Shown piece by piece: positions 22,853 through 32,677 of a DNA stretch of 64,000 nt. Origin of the DNA: Plasmopara viticola (lineage: Eukaryota > Oomycota > Peronosporomycetes > Peronosporales > Peronosporaceae); contig MBPM02000013.1 of the NCBI GenBank assembly GCA_001695595.3, positions 248,001-312,000 of the forward strand. Reading direction: 5' to 3'. A model generated the notes under the pieces. It saw nothing but the letters and a program-made list of their open reading frames with translations, was not told the origin of the DNA and did no database searches. The translations under genes and the position numbers were made by a program. The stretch's first letter is position 1, and every line of letters starts with the position of its first letter.

Positions 22853-23248
22853 TCAAGCGACAAGAAGCGCCACAAAATCTCCATTGAACACTCGCCTGCC
22901 TCTTCGCTCACTAAGTCGGCAAAATAGTCCTAAAGCATTGACAATGCGTTGAAAAGCTTTAGCTCGGGAAAAGCCCAATAAGGCGTTAGACTTGTCGTTT
23001 GGCTCACTGCCCATGGATGATACCTCGCGCAAACGCGATAGCTCTAAATGAACTTTGACAAGCACACCGATCGTAGCCCACCCAAGAATTAAGCATGATT
23101 CAGAGATCATTACTGCATTTTGGTGTAGGATCATCGTAATTTCTTTTTGTTGCTTTGGATGTACGTCCTGGTTAATACTCGTATTTATTCTGCTGCTGCT
23201 GATAGACCCGAGTATCAATTCCTTAGTGACAATTGCGAGGTGGCCCAC
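22853..23248 (-). CDS. Possible hypothetical protein, divergent from CCT7
   Basis: A frame of 131 codons ending in a charged, arginine-rich C-terminal part (E-P-N-D-K-S-N-A-L-L-G-F onwards) that looks more like real protein than its surroundings. The family is not recognised. It could be the last exon of a gene reading away from CCT7. The plus strand is also open here for about 80 codons, so the call is weak. Confidence 0.25.
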   Translation of the reverse strand: MGHLAIVTKELILGSISSSRINTSINQDVHPKQQKEITMILHQNAVMISESCLILGWATIGVLVKVHLELSRLREVSSMGSEPNDKSNALLGFSRAKAFQRIVNALGLFCRLSERRGRRVFNGDFVALLVA

Positions 23249-23369
23249 CTTATTTTCGGGATTCTCAATCGTACTTATTCAGACTGCGAGCTAACTTCGA
23301 TAGATTCCAGATTCCTGTCAAGGATCAAATCTTCCTTGGTCCAAGTGCGCCGAAGTTCATTCGGACACC

Positions 23370-25254
23370 ATGAACGGCATGATGGTACGCTCTCGTCTCT
23401 CCGTTTCCTCCTCTCCTAACTCTCTCACCTCATCTTTCGTCTATGAGCAGCAGCCACAGATTATCTTGCTAAAAGAAGGCACGGACACGAGTCAGGGCAA
23501 GGCCCAGCTCATTAGCAACATTAACGCGTGCCAGGCCGTGATGGAGGCTGTGCGCACGACGCTCGGACCACGGGGCATGGACAAGCTCATTCACACGGGA
23601 AACAAGACTACGATTTCGAATGACGGCGCCACGATTATGAACCTACTGGACGTCGTGCACCCTGCGGCCAAGACGCTTGTAGACATTTCACTCTCGCAAG
23701 ACGCTGAAGTGGGTGATGGCACCACGTCGGTCGTTCTGATGGGCGCTGAATTCATGCGTCAAGCCAAGCCTTTCATCGAAGAGACCATGCATCCGCAAGT
23801 GATTATCAAAAGCTTTCGCAAGGCTGGCCAACTCGCGGTGCAAAAGATCAAGGAACTCGAGATCCGTGTGGCCGAGTCCGACGAGGTTGGACGCCGCCAA
23901 ATGCTCGAGCGTGTCAGTGGCACGGCACTCAACTCAAAGCTGATCTCGCGTCACAAACACTTTTTTTCGCCCATGGTAAGAGAAGCAAGCACTAGTACTC
24001 ACAAAGTCGAACGTTGCTGCTGATCATGTTCCTATTTGTCACTTTCATTCATAGATTGTCGATGCGGTTTTAAGCCTCGATGAAGGATTAGACATTAGCA
24101 TGGTCGGTATTAAAAAGGTACCGGGTGGATCGGTCACGGACTCGTTCCTTGTCAAAGGCGTCGCGTTCAAAAAGACATTTTCGTACGCAGGGTTTGAGCA
24201 GCAGCCCAAGACGTTTGTAGACCCCAAGATTTTGCTCTTAAATGTCGAACTCGAGCTCAAGTCGGAGAAAGAGAATGCTGAGGTGCGGTTGGATGACCCG
24301 GCTAAATACCAGTCGATTGTCGACGCCGAGTGGACTATAATCTATGAAAAGCTCGAGTCGTGCGTAAAAAGCGGGGCCCAGATCATCCTGTCCAAGCTGC
24401 CGGTCGGTGACTTGGCTACACAGTACTTTGCGGATCGTGGCCTCTTTTGCGCCGGACGTGTTGCTCAAGACGACATGGAGCGTACGCAACGTGCCACTGG
24501 TGGCGTCGTGCAGACGTCCGTGCATGACATGAACCCGTCCGTTCTCGGATCGTGTGGCCGGTTTGAAGAGCGTCAGGTCGGCAACGAGCGATATAACATC
24601 TTTATGGAGTGCGCGGAAGCCAAGAGCTCTACCATTGTATTGCGGGGCGGGGCTGAACAGTTTATTGAAGAAGCTCATCGCTCGGTTCACGATGCACTTA
24701 TGGTAGTCAAACGCACGGTGGCGTCGTCGACGGTAGTAGCGGGTGGTGGTGCCATTGAAATGGAAATCTCTCGTCATTTGCGCCAATATGCACGTACGAT
24801 TGAAGGCAAGGCACAACTGCTAGTAAACGCGTACGCTAAAGCCTTTGAAATCATTCCCCGTCAGATTGCGGAAAACGCAGGCCATGACGCGACGGATATT
24901 TTGAATCATTTGCGTCAAAAACACTTTAAGGATCCTGAAGATGGCAAGTGGTTTGGCGTCGACGTTGCTAGCGGCGGGATTTGTGACACGTACGAGTCTC
25001 ACGTATGGGAACCTGCCGCGAACAAGATTAACGCGATCGCAGCGGCGACGGAAGCCGCGTGCCTCATTCTGTCGGTGGACGAGACTGTGCGCAACCCCAA
25101 GTCGGAGCAGCCGCAGGGTGGTCCTGCCGGTGGGGCGCCGATGAGTGCAGCTATGGGTGGCCAAGGCATGCGTGGCATGATGGGCGGAGGCCGAGGAGGC
25201 CCCAGCGGCATGGGCCGTGGCGTGCGCGCATTCCGCGGCAAGGGGGGTGCATAA
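23370..25254 (+). CDS. CCT7: T-complex chaperonin CCT subunit eta
   Basis: An ATP-driven subunit of the cytosolic CCT/TRiC ring that folds actin, tubulin and other clients. Proposed exons: 23370-23384, 23451-23975 and 24055-25254, giving 579 residues. The first intron (66 bp) is a multiple of three and open, so it could also be read through. It has a GTACGC donor and a CTAAC branch motif, and removing it gives the compact start [15 protein letters not shown] typical of eta subunits. Motifs: [16 protein letters not shown], the nucleotide-binding [16 protein letters not shown] and [10 protein letters not shown], which is characteristic of eta. The C-terminus is a glycine-rich tail. Intron 23976-24054 is well supported. 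Confidence 0.93.
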
Positions 25255-25703
25255 GGACGGTCGGACGCTGTAAGGTAGAAAAGACGTGCATTGTATCGGA
25301 ATGAAGTCATGGACTGTAAAGAAGATTCAGGTAGCGACGTGGTAGTGTGTGACGCTGCATTCTTGCTTTGGTACCTACTCGCGACGGTACCAACAGACCT
25401 CCACACTTTAATACGATAAGTGAGACCTTTGTTTTCCAGTGAGTCTTTTGAGTGTGTCAAATCAAGAGCTGACGTCAGGAATCCCTGAATCTTCAAGTTA
25501 CGGGACCCTATCACTTGAAGCGTCGCTCAAAGATTTGTCTCCCCCCTTGTCGAGTACTTTTAATTTGACGCGAACCTGCCCTCGTGACACTGAATCAAGC
25601 CCCACGCAACATCATGTTAGGTATGACAGTAGGATCTATCGCTTGCACTAGAAGATATCTCGCTGACACCCTTGTGGTGCTCATGTAACTGACTAAAGGT
25701 CGC
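25255..25703. other. Intergenic region between CCT7 and phosphagen kinase
   Basis: Holds the 3' end of the CCT7 transcript and the promoter or 5' leader of the kinase. No gene seen. Confidence 0.5.
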
Positions 25704-26999
25704 ATGCTCAAGACGAACGCCCGCTACTTTGCCAGTGCCGGTGCCGTGACCTTGGGTTTGGCTGCATCCACGACGATGCAGACCAAGCCTACCGAGAGCT
25801 CCAACTCGACGTCGGAGGTGCTACTCGACATCTCGAGCCGTCTTCGGAACATTGAGCGCGACTTGGGCATTAGTGGCCGTGGCACGGCCACGGCCAAGCG
25901 AAAGTACAACAATTACCCTGTACTGACCCCCAAACACAAGAGTCTTATGGCCAAGCACTTGTCGCCCGAGATCTACGACAAGCTCAAAGACCGCAAGACG
26001 GCCGGGGGCTACACCATTGACCAAGCTATCCAGACGGGTATTGACACCCCGCACCTCGGAGTGGGTGTCGTAGCTGGCGACGAAGAGTCGTACCAGACTT
26101 TTAAGGAGCTCATGGACCTCGTCATTGAAGGCTGGCACGGCTACAAACCGACGGATACGCACAAGACGGACATTGATCCGTCTAAACTCCGCAACGGCAA
26201 GATTCCCGACAGCTACGTCATTTCCACGCGTATTCGAGCGGGTCGTAGTGTCCGTGGTCTGGCTTTGCCGCCTGGGACATCGCGTGGTGAACGACGTGAG
26301 GTCGAGCGCGTACTGTCCAAGGCTCTAAGCAACTTGACGAAAGACCTGGCGGGCAAATACTACCCGTTGAGTAAAATGACCAAGGACGAAGAGCAGCAGC
26401 TCATTGATGATCACTTTCTATTCCAAAAACCGGGCGGTGGGACCTTGCTCACCAACGCGGGTGCCGCTCGGGACTGGCCTGATGGACGTGGCATTTTTCA
26501 CAATAACAACAAGACATTCTTGGTATGGGTGAACGAAGAAGATCACATGCGCGTGATTGCTATGCAGAACGGTGGCAACATCCAAGAGGTCTTTGATCGC
26601 TTCAGTCGTGGTGTTTCGGACGTGGAGGAGGTTGTCAAAGGCGAAGGGCGTGAGTACATGTACGACGACCACCTGGGCTTTGTGTGCACGTGCCCCTCGA
26701 ACTTGGGCACGGGACTGCGTGCAAGTGTCATGATCAAGTTCCCCCTCCTCTCGAAAGAGTCTGATCGCTTCTACGACTTGTGCACCGCGTTAGGACTGCA
26801 AGCTCGTGGGTCCAAGGGCGAACACTCCCCGCCGGGTCCTGGAGGCGTCTACGATGTCTCTAACAAAGCCCGTATTGGCTTTTCGGAAGTCGAGCTGGTG
26901 CAGACCATGATTGACGGCATTTGGAAGCTCATTGAGCTCGAAGAAGACCTGAAGAAGGGCCGTCCGATCGAAAAAAAGATTGCCGCCATTCTGAAGTAA
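25704..26999 (+). CDS. Phosphagen kinase, probably mitochondrial (taurocyamine-kinase type)
   Basis: A single exon of 431 residues. It transfers phosphate reversibly between ATP and a guanidino compound, buffering ATP near sites of use. The N-terminal extension of about 65 residues is rich in Ala/Ser/Thr with few acidic residues at the start, and reads as a mitochondrial presequence. Family motifs: S-T-R-I-R-A-G-R near 174-181 (nucleotide-binding arginines), N-E-E-D-H-M-R near 277-283 (catalytic glutamate) and the signature C-P-S-N-L-G-T-G at 330-337 with the reactive cysteine at 330. Substrate cannot be fixed from sequence alone. Taurocyamine is inferred because that activity is established for Phytophthora members of the family. 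Confidence 0.92.
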   Translation: MLKTNARYFASAGAVTLGLAASTTMQTKPTESSNSTSEVLLDISSRLRNIERDLGISGRGTATAKRKYNNYPVLTPKHKSLMAKHLSPEIYDKLKDRKTAGGYTIDQAIQTGIDTPHLGVGVVAGDEESYQTFKELMDLVIEGWHGYKPTDTHKTDIDPSKLRNGKIPDSYVISTRIRAGRSVRGLALPPGTSRGERREVERVLSKALSNLTKDLAGKYYPLSKMTKDEEQQLIDDHFLFQKPGGGTLLTNAGAARDWPDGRGIFHNNNKTFLVWVNEEDHMRVIAMQNGGNIQEVFDRFSRGVSDVEEVVKGEGREYMYDDHLGFVCTCPSNLGTGLRASVMIKFPLLSKESDRFYDLCTALGLQARGSKGEHSPPGPGGVYDVSNKARIGFSEVELVQTMIDGIWKLIELEEDLKKGRPIEKKIAAILK

Positions 27000-27209
27000 T
27001 CCCACGATCACACAGCGTGGGTGCAGCGCTCGCCATTACATGCAAACCCGTTGAAAAGATCCTATCTTTCGTCATACATCGTCTAGCTTTACCTCATTTC
27101 TCTCATCTATTCACCGATTACAACAACGAAAGTCACGACTGCATACGACCAGGCTGTTAAAACTGCAGCGCGTCGTTCGCACGAGTCCAGAACGAGCAGT
27201 TTCTAATGT
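27000..27209. other. Convergent 3' spacer
   Basis: Separates the ends of the kinase (plus) and bL20 (minus) genes. Confidence 0.5.
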
Positions 27210-27622
27210 CTACAGAGCTTTCGTAGCGACCTCAAGGTGCTTAACAACGTCGAGTACTGACTTGAAGCTGAATGGCTCCGTGGCGGCCATATCGGCCAGG
27301 ACCTTGCGGTTCAGCTCAATGCCCGAGCCATGCATTTTTCCATACAACTTTGAATACGAAAGTCCTTCCTGGCGTGCACCGGCATTGATCTTTTGAATCC
27401 ACAGCGAACGCATGTCCTGTGTGATTTTTCGTGAGTAAATTATAAAGTGCGGTAGTTCATGGTAATCGGCTGGTCACGTACGCGCTTCTTCTGTTTGCGG
27501 TCGCGATACTGGTATTGCAACCCCTTCTCCACGCGGTTGATGGCTGTACGATAGCACGAGTTGGCACGGCCACGATAGCCCTTGGCCATCGCCAGGATTT
27601 TCTTGTGCTTCGCCCACGACAT
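27210..27622 (-). CDS. Mitochondrial ribosomal protein bL20m
   Basis: A large-subunit protein of the mitochondrial ribosome that binds 23S-type rRNA early in assembly. Exons 27482-27622 and 27210-27416 (intron 27417-27481, GTACGT donor) give 115 residues, the usual bL20 length. Exon 1 carries [16 protein letters not shown] and Y-R-D-R-K-Q-K-K-R. Exon 2 carries [18 protein letters not shown] and the [10 protein letters not shown] block. All match bacterial-type L20. The start was chosen as the first ATG (M-S-W-A-K-H-K-K). The upstream in-frame extension would need a non-ATG start. There is no long presequence; the basic N-terminus may serve as import signal. Confidence 0.92.
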
Positions 27623-27708
27623 GGTGCTCAATGCTCAATGACCACTAATTCGTCAATTTTAAATTATCATTGGCTAAAATCTACTGCAAAGACCCTGGAC
27701 ATTGCATC
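27623..27708. promoter_or_regulatory. 86-bp divergent intergenic promoter
   Basis: Only 86 bases separate the start codons of bL20m (minus) and the PPTC7-like phosphatase (plus), both predicted mitochondrial. Any promoter elements must be shared or overlapping. AT-rich; no specific motif assigned. Confidence 0.6.
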
Positions 27709-28864
27709 ATGCTGCACCGCTTGGGCCGCCGCTCGACTATGCAGCGGTCGGTCCACCGAGCCACGGTCGTACAGTGCCGCTCCTTTCATTTCAGTTCCTC
27801 AGCTGGCAAGCCAGTAGCGGATAGCGAGCACCGTGTGGCTGCCGTGGCTTCCTTCTTCTTTGACGCCAAAGCTGCATGCAAGGGCAAGCACTGCGCACTG
27901 GGCAAGGACAAGAGCGGGATTGGCACTGATCCAGCAAAGTGTGGCGAAGACTCGTTCTTTCTTACGCCTACTGTAGTGGGCGTCGCTGACGGTGTTGGTG
28001 GTTGGAACGAAAATGGGGTCGATCCCGGCAAGATCTCGCGCTCGCTGATGCGGAATGCGGCTTTGTTTGTGCGGCACACTGGAGCCAATGGCGAGGAGAG
28101 TACTCCTCAACAAGTGATGACTCACGCGTACCACCAGGCACTGCTGGATAGCGAGGTCGAAGCAGGTAGTACAACGGCGTGCATTGTGAGATTGAAGCAG
28201 TCGCCCGATGGCAAGCCCGTGCTTGAGTACGCGAACCTCGGCGACTCGGGGTTTCTCCTCGTACGCAATGGCAAAATTATCTTTCGAAGTAAATATCAGG
28301 TATGAGTGGGTGGGTAGTTTTGTGGGTAGTAGACTGATGATGCTTGGCAGTACTATGGTCGAGCGCCTTACCAGCTGGCAAAAATCCCACTACGGTTCAA
28401 GCAATGCGGTGCTATTGAGAACGACCCTGATGATGTATAGGCTTTGATCTTGACTTCGGTGCTTGCAAAGTTGTATACTGACAGTTATTGCTACAGGCAG
28501 ACTCGGGGGAGATTGATGTGCAAGACGGAGACATCGTTGTACTTGCCACGGATGGAGTCTGGGATAACTTTTCCCCAGACCTTCAAAGGGCCCCTGCACG
28601 ATCTCAGGTAAACTTTTTGCACGCATTTTTTTAGGCGGTATAGAATAACTGACGATCATTATTGCGTTGTTATCGTCTGCGTAGCCGGTGCTTTCTTGGC
28701 GACGATATTGGTCGGGCGAAATCGCGGCTTTTGTGGATGTAATTGCGGAAAACCTTGACAAGGCAGCCGAAAACATCATACTGGCCTCGCTTCGTCACAA
28801 TTTCAAGCCTGACGACATTACAGTCGTCGTGGCCAAGGTAGTTGTAATGACCTCTAAGCTGTAG
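27709..28864 (+). CDS. PPTC7-like PP2C phosphatase, probably mitochondrial
   Basis: A metal-dependent Ser/Thr phosphatase; the animal and yeast relatives (PPTC7, Ptc7) act in the mitochondrial matrix, for example on coenzyme Q synthesis. Exons 27709-28299, 28351-28434, 28497-28607 and 28685-28864 give 321 residues. The first 40 residues are Arg/Ser/His-rich without acids, as in a presequence. Motifs: G-V-A-D-G-V-G-G-W (metal-binding aspartate), A-G-S-T-T-A, N-L-G-D-S-G-F, L-A-T-D-G-V-W-D-N and K-P-D-D-I-T-V-V-V-A. All exon joins keep phase 0. The last introns (62 and 77 bp) follow local rules. Confidence 0.9.
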
Positions 28865-29922
28865 TAAAGAGCTAAAGTGTAGAGCCAAACTTTTACCTTA
28901 GTCCCTCCCATACGCCAACCTGGGATGGATGTCATGTGTGTCAATGGATGTCAAAGCATTGACCTTCCCCCCTGCACCATACTCCCTTAATCGTCGTCGT
29001 AGACTACATTCCGACCGCTAAGCAAAGTGCTGCAATTTCTGTTTATTGTGCAATATTTTTGTGCAGAAAAGATATTGTTCGCCCAAGATACAAACTTATG
29101 AGTCGTTTATTGATGCAACGAAGCAAAGTTGTTCCAGCACTAGCGCAGGCGGCATATTTACACTAGGAAACAAAAGTACGTCTAATTTGTCTGATATTTT
29201 TTGTTTTGTAGACGGAGACGAAACACATTTCAAGACTTCAAGCAAAAGTCTCGGATGGGCTTATGGAGGAGAGTGATAAAAGGTGCGAGGCTTTGCAAGC
29301 CATCATTTCGCGCATTAATTGCTCCAAATGCTTCAGAATAGCGACAATGATATTTATCTAGCACCAAGTCTTGATCTCGAAACTGTCTTCTTAAGTGATA
29401 ACTAGAAGCCAATAGTTTGCCAAATAAATCAAAAGGCACGACGAATCGGGCCGAGAGAGCAGATCGAAGGAAGTTGACACCAGAGACTATATGTTTCTTG
29501 GAATAATTATGTTGAAGCGCAAAGGCAACCGAAGTGGAAATGCTGATCGATGTACGAAGAACGGGGAGGCGCAAGTGTAAATGGGGAAAAGCATAAACAG
29601 TGGAAAAATGGGAAATCATTCTTCAAAAATTGAATGAGGATGACCGAAGTTTTGATGCCAATCATCACTGCATGCTATAAGTTGTGACTCGAGTCGGTTG
29701 TGGCAAGCTGTACGCGAGGAGATCATCGCTTGATTCATACTTTAATAGTGAAGACGAATTATCGTCAAATACTGGAGCTAATTTTTCTCAGCTGGAAAGG
29801 GCGGTGTGTCAAATATTGCTTTGTTGCGGTTGAGCCAAAGTGTGCGCAAAACGACGCAGCGAACAGCTTTAAAAAGGCAAAACAGCGTAAGCTAACTTCA
29901 AAACCCTCGTGTTCATCAGAAA

Positions 29923-30219
29923 TCACCAACTGGTGGAGGAAAAAGACGTGCAACCAAATAATTGTAAGGCTGAAAATCCGTTAAATGTTGAAGGAAATAG
30001 ACGATGTAGATGTTCAGTCATGTGGCAGTCCCGTAGTAGATGATGAGGGGTTTCAGTTGTAATGCACCCATTAACACATCGTACAACATTAAAATGCCAG
30101 CGATACTTGTACCGAAAACCAAACTCATTATGCTGAAGTCGAGAAAGGATTCCCATACAAAGGAAAAAGATCACGCTTGAATTGGCGCTTGAAAGATTTG
30201 TGGTTTGGCTGAAGCTCAA
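29923..30219 (-). pseudogene. Possible LINE reverse-transcriptase zinc-binding remnant
   Basis: The frame contains C-x3-C (R-C-V-N-G-C), then T-E-T-P-H-H-L-L-R-D-C, followed by L-H-R-L-F. That is the spacing of the CCHC segment at the end of some LINE reverse transcriptases. The sequence around it is full of stops. Confidence 0.4.
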
Positions 30220-30319
30220 AGTTAGTATTTAAAAGCTGATACAGCTGAAGCGGCGGTGGGCTTTAGGCTAAAAGGAATCTCTTGATTGATTATTAGAGAC
30301 ATAGAGTTAGGAGAGCGCG

Positions 30320-30403
30320 CTAATCAGGCCCTCAGGTGGTATTGGAAGTCTTCCTAGTGCTCTAATCAGGCCCTCAGGTGGTATTGAAAGTCTTGCTAGT
30401 GCT
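30320..30403. repeat. 42-bp tandem duplication
   Basis: Two adjacent copies (30320-30361 and 30362-30403), starting CTAATCAGGCCCTCAGGTGG, differ at only two or three bases. Confidence 0.85.
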
Positions 30404-31530
30404 TGCGCGTCGATGCGCGAGGCGAACTTCTAAGCTATTGGGGTGAAAGACCAATTCGCTTTTATATGAAAGACGACTAAAGCTTTGCGTAATGTGTCTT
30501 GATTTGTGAGAGCCCATAATATCGGAAGTTTCAAAATAGCTAGATTGCTGAAAAAGCAAAAAACTTTACTATGAAGCATCGCAAATGGGCGGGTCGCATT
30601 TGTGAAATTAAGAACATTTTACATTGAACATGTGAGTCGTGAAATAACAGACTTTGCACTTTGAAGTTTGATAATGACCAAGTAATGATAGCACCTTTCC
30701 ATTAAGTAAGCATTTTGTGCCATTTGAGGTAGTGGTATGTAAATAGAGTCCAATTTAAAGCTTGACTGCTTAAAGAGGCATTGATAGCTGTTTGCGCCGG
30801 AAAAACAATTTTGGAGGAGCTAATAAGTTGCGGCGGCAGTGAAGTTTAACATGACGAGTCAGATAGACCAGATGATGTAATCATAAAGAAGGCAATCTAT
30901 CGAGCCTTTTCTCGAAAATTTACTTGTCGGTAAGTTGTTCACGAGTAGCAAGATCATCGAAGAAATTTGATGACAAAGTTCGCATAAGCAAGGTAAAGCG
31001 CAGGAGACCTTGTTTAAAACTGAAATTAAATCCGAAAATGCCAGAGTGTTGACACTGTGGTGGTTCAACAAGCCTTTGACCGTAGAGAATGCATCCCGCC
31101 ATTGCCAAAAAACACACCTTTTTTTAAACTTCACAAAAAGAGAGTTGAGCTGGAGACCAGGTGTGACAGCAGTTCAAGCGCAATACCTTTAGAGAAGTGT
31201 GCTCGTGATTTTGTGAAAAGCAAGCTCCCAATTTTTTCAAGCCGGTTGTAAAATCCAATTCTTCGATAGACCACGAACAAAGAGAATACATGATTGTCGT
31301 ATTCATAACTGACCGCATACCAGTGGCAGCACAAAAGGTGTGTCCACGCATTAAATCGAGGGTGGGCTTGGAAGATTGCAATAAAATCCTGTAACGTCTT
31401 CTGCAAAGTTTAGACTGTGATAGAATTAGGTCCATTAAAAAAAGATTTTTTTCATCGTTTAAAGTTAAGTCTAAATCCCCAATGCTGTAAAACTTGATCC
31501 AGCACTTACTACGAATGGTTTGTTGATGTC

Positions 31531-31592
31531 GAGACATTTGACACCGGCCAGATTACAAGATGAGACATTTGACACCGGCCATATTACGGGAC
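31531..31592. repeat. 31-bp tandem duplication
   Basis: Two adjacent copies (31531-31561 and 31562-31592), starting GAGACATTTGACACCGGCCA, diverge at their ends. Confidence 0.85.
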
Positions 31593-32677
31593 ATAGTCCA
31601 CCGACAATAATTCTGAGATCGTGGGAGTGTCATAGCGCACGGACCCAAATTGGGTAGCTTTTCAAGCTAGGTAAAATTTAGTTGAGGCGATAGACCAATC
31701 ACTCGGGCCCGAACATGGCATCTCGATTTAGCTATGTCAAAAAGCGATAGTTATTGGGGTCCGAGCGAGAGCCGTTCGTATAGAGTAGGGTGATATGACC
31801 ACGGCGCTAAATAAGTCATTCAACCATTTTAAATTGAACTGCAAAAAAAAGCTCCAAAATCTTAGCTCATTGAGCCGATAAAAAAATGGAGAATGTCCGT
31901 CCGGATCGAAAGGTTTTCCACGAGCAGTGTGCTTAATAGCATTAGAGAATCATTAGCCGTAAGTAGCGCGTCGTTCAAAAAGGCGTAAATTGACGCTAGC
32001 TTCCAAATGCTATGGATTTTGAAGAATGTTTAAGTTTTGAGAGTCAAAGTGTTTGCGTTCGGCCTTGGTATTGAGAATCAGACCAAACAAAGTACCCCAA
32101 ACGGACGATGAGTGGAAAGTTTTGTGCAAGGACCCATAGGCACGTCTACTGACAGAATGGAAAGCTTTAATTCGGCGCCATAAGGGGCTAGTTTTTATTG
32201 AGACTGTGCAGCGGACGTGATATTCATGTCAAATCTAAAAATCCCTATTGCGGTCACGAACTGCCATCGTGAAATTTGGGGACAGTGTGATAGTCTTGGT
32301 GAATGAGTGCAACAGGGCTTCACGAATCTAGTGTGTAGACCGTAGTGCCTAAGAAGTACTCTACTTTCTTCTTCGCCTTGGGCACATGCCATTCCGCGAT
32401 AAATTGAGTTTGTCGGGGACGCCTTTTCGCCCAGCAAAGTCTCCTAGGCATGGGAATCATAATTCAAGCAGACCTAATATTTCGACAACTTATTGCAAGA
32501 TTGCTGTCCTTCACGCCATTTGAGCACACGATCTAAAACCGTCACGTGGTCTGCGACATCACCACTCTGTGTAAACACGTAGGTGTCGTCAAAGGAGACA
32601 TCCCTTTATACAAAAGTTGCGTCTTCTGATTGACTCGCGATCATTTAAGTACGAAATATTAGATATCAAAAAGTCGC

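Larger units (their letters stand above)
28865..32677. other. Intergenic stretch with degenerate retroelement traces
   Basis: No intact gene. The minus strand holds broken frames that look like LINE-type C-terminal zinc-binding segments: one at 29923-30219 and one around 31124-31537. Plus frame 29046-29276 is protein-like but unidentified. Two local tandem duplications occur (listed separately). Confidence 0.45.

Noticed and set aside
24238..24816. Open frame of 192 codons antisense to CCT7
   Set aside because: Shadow of a strongly coding exon; no family features.
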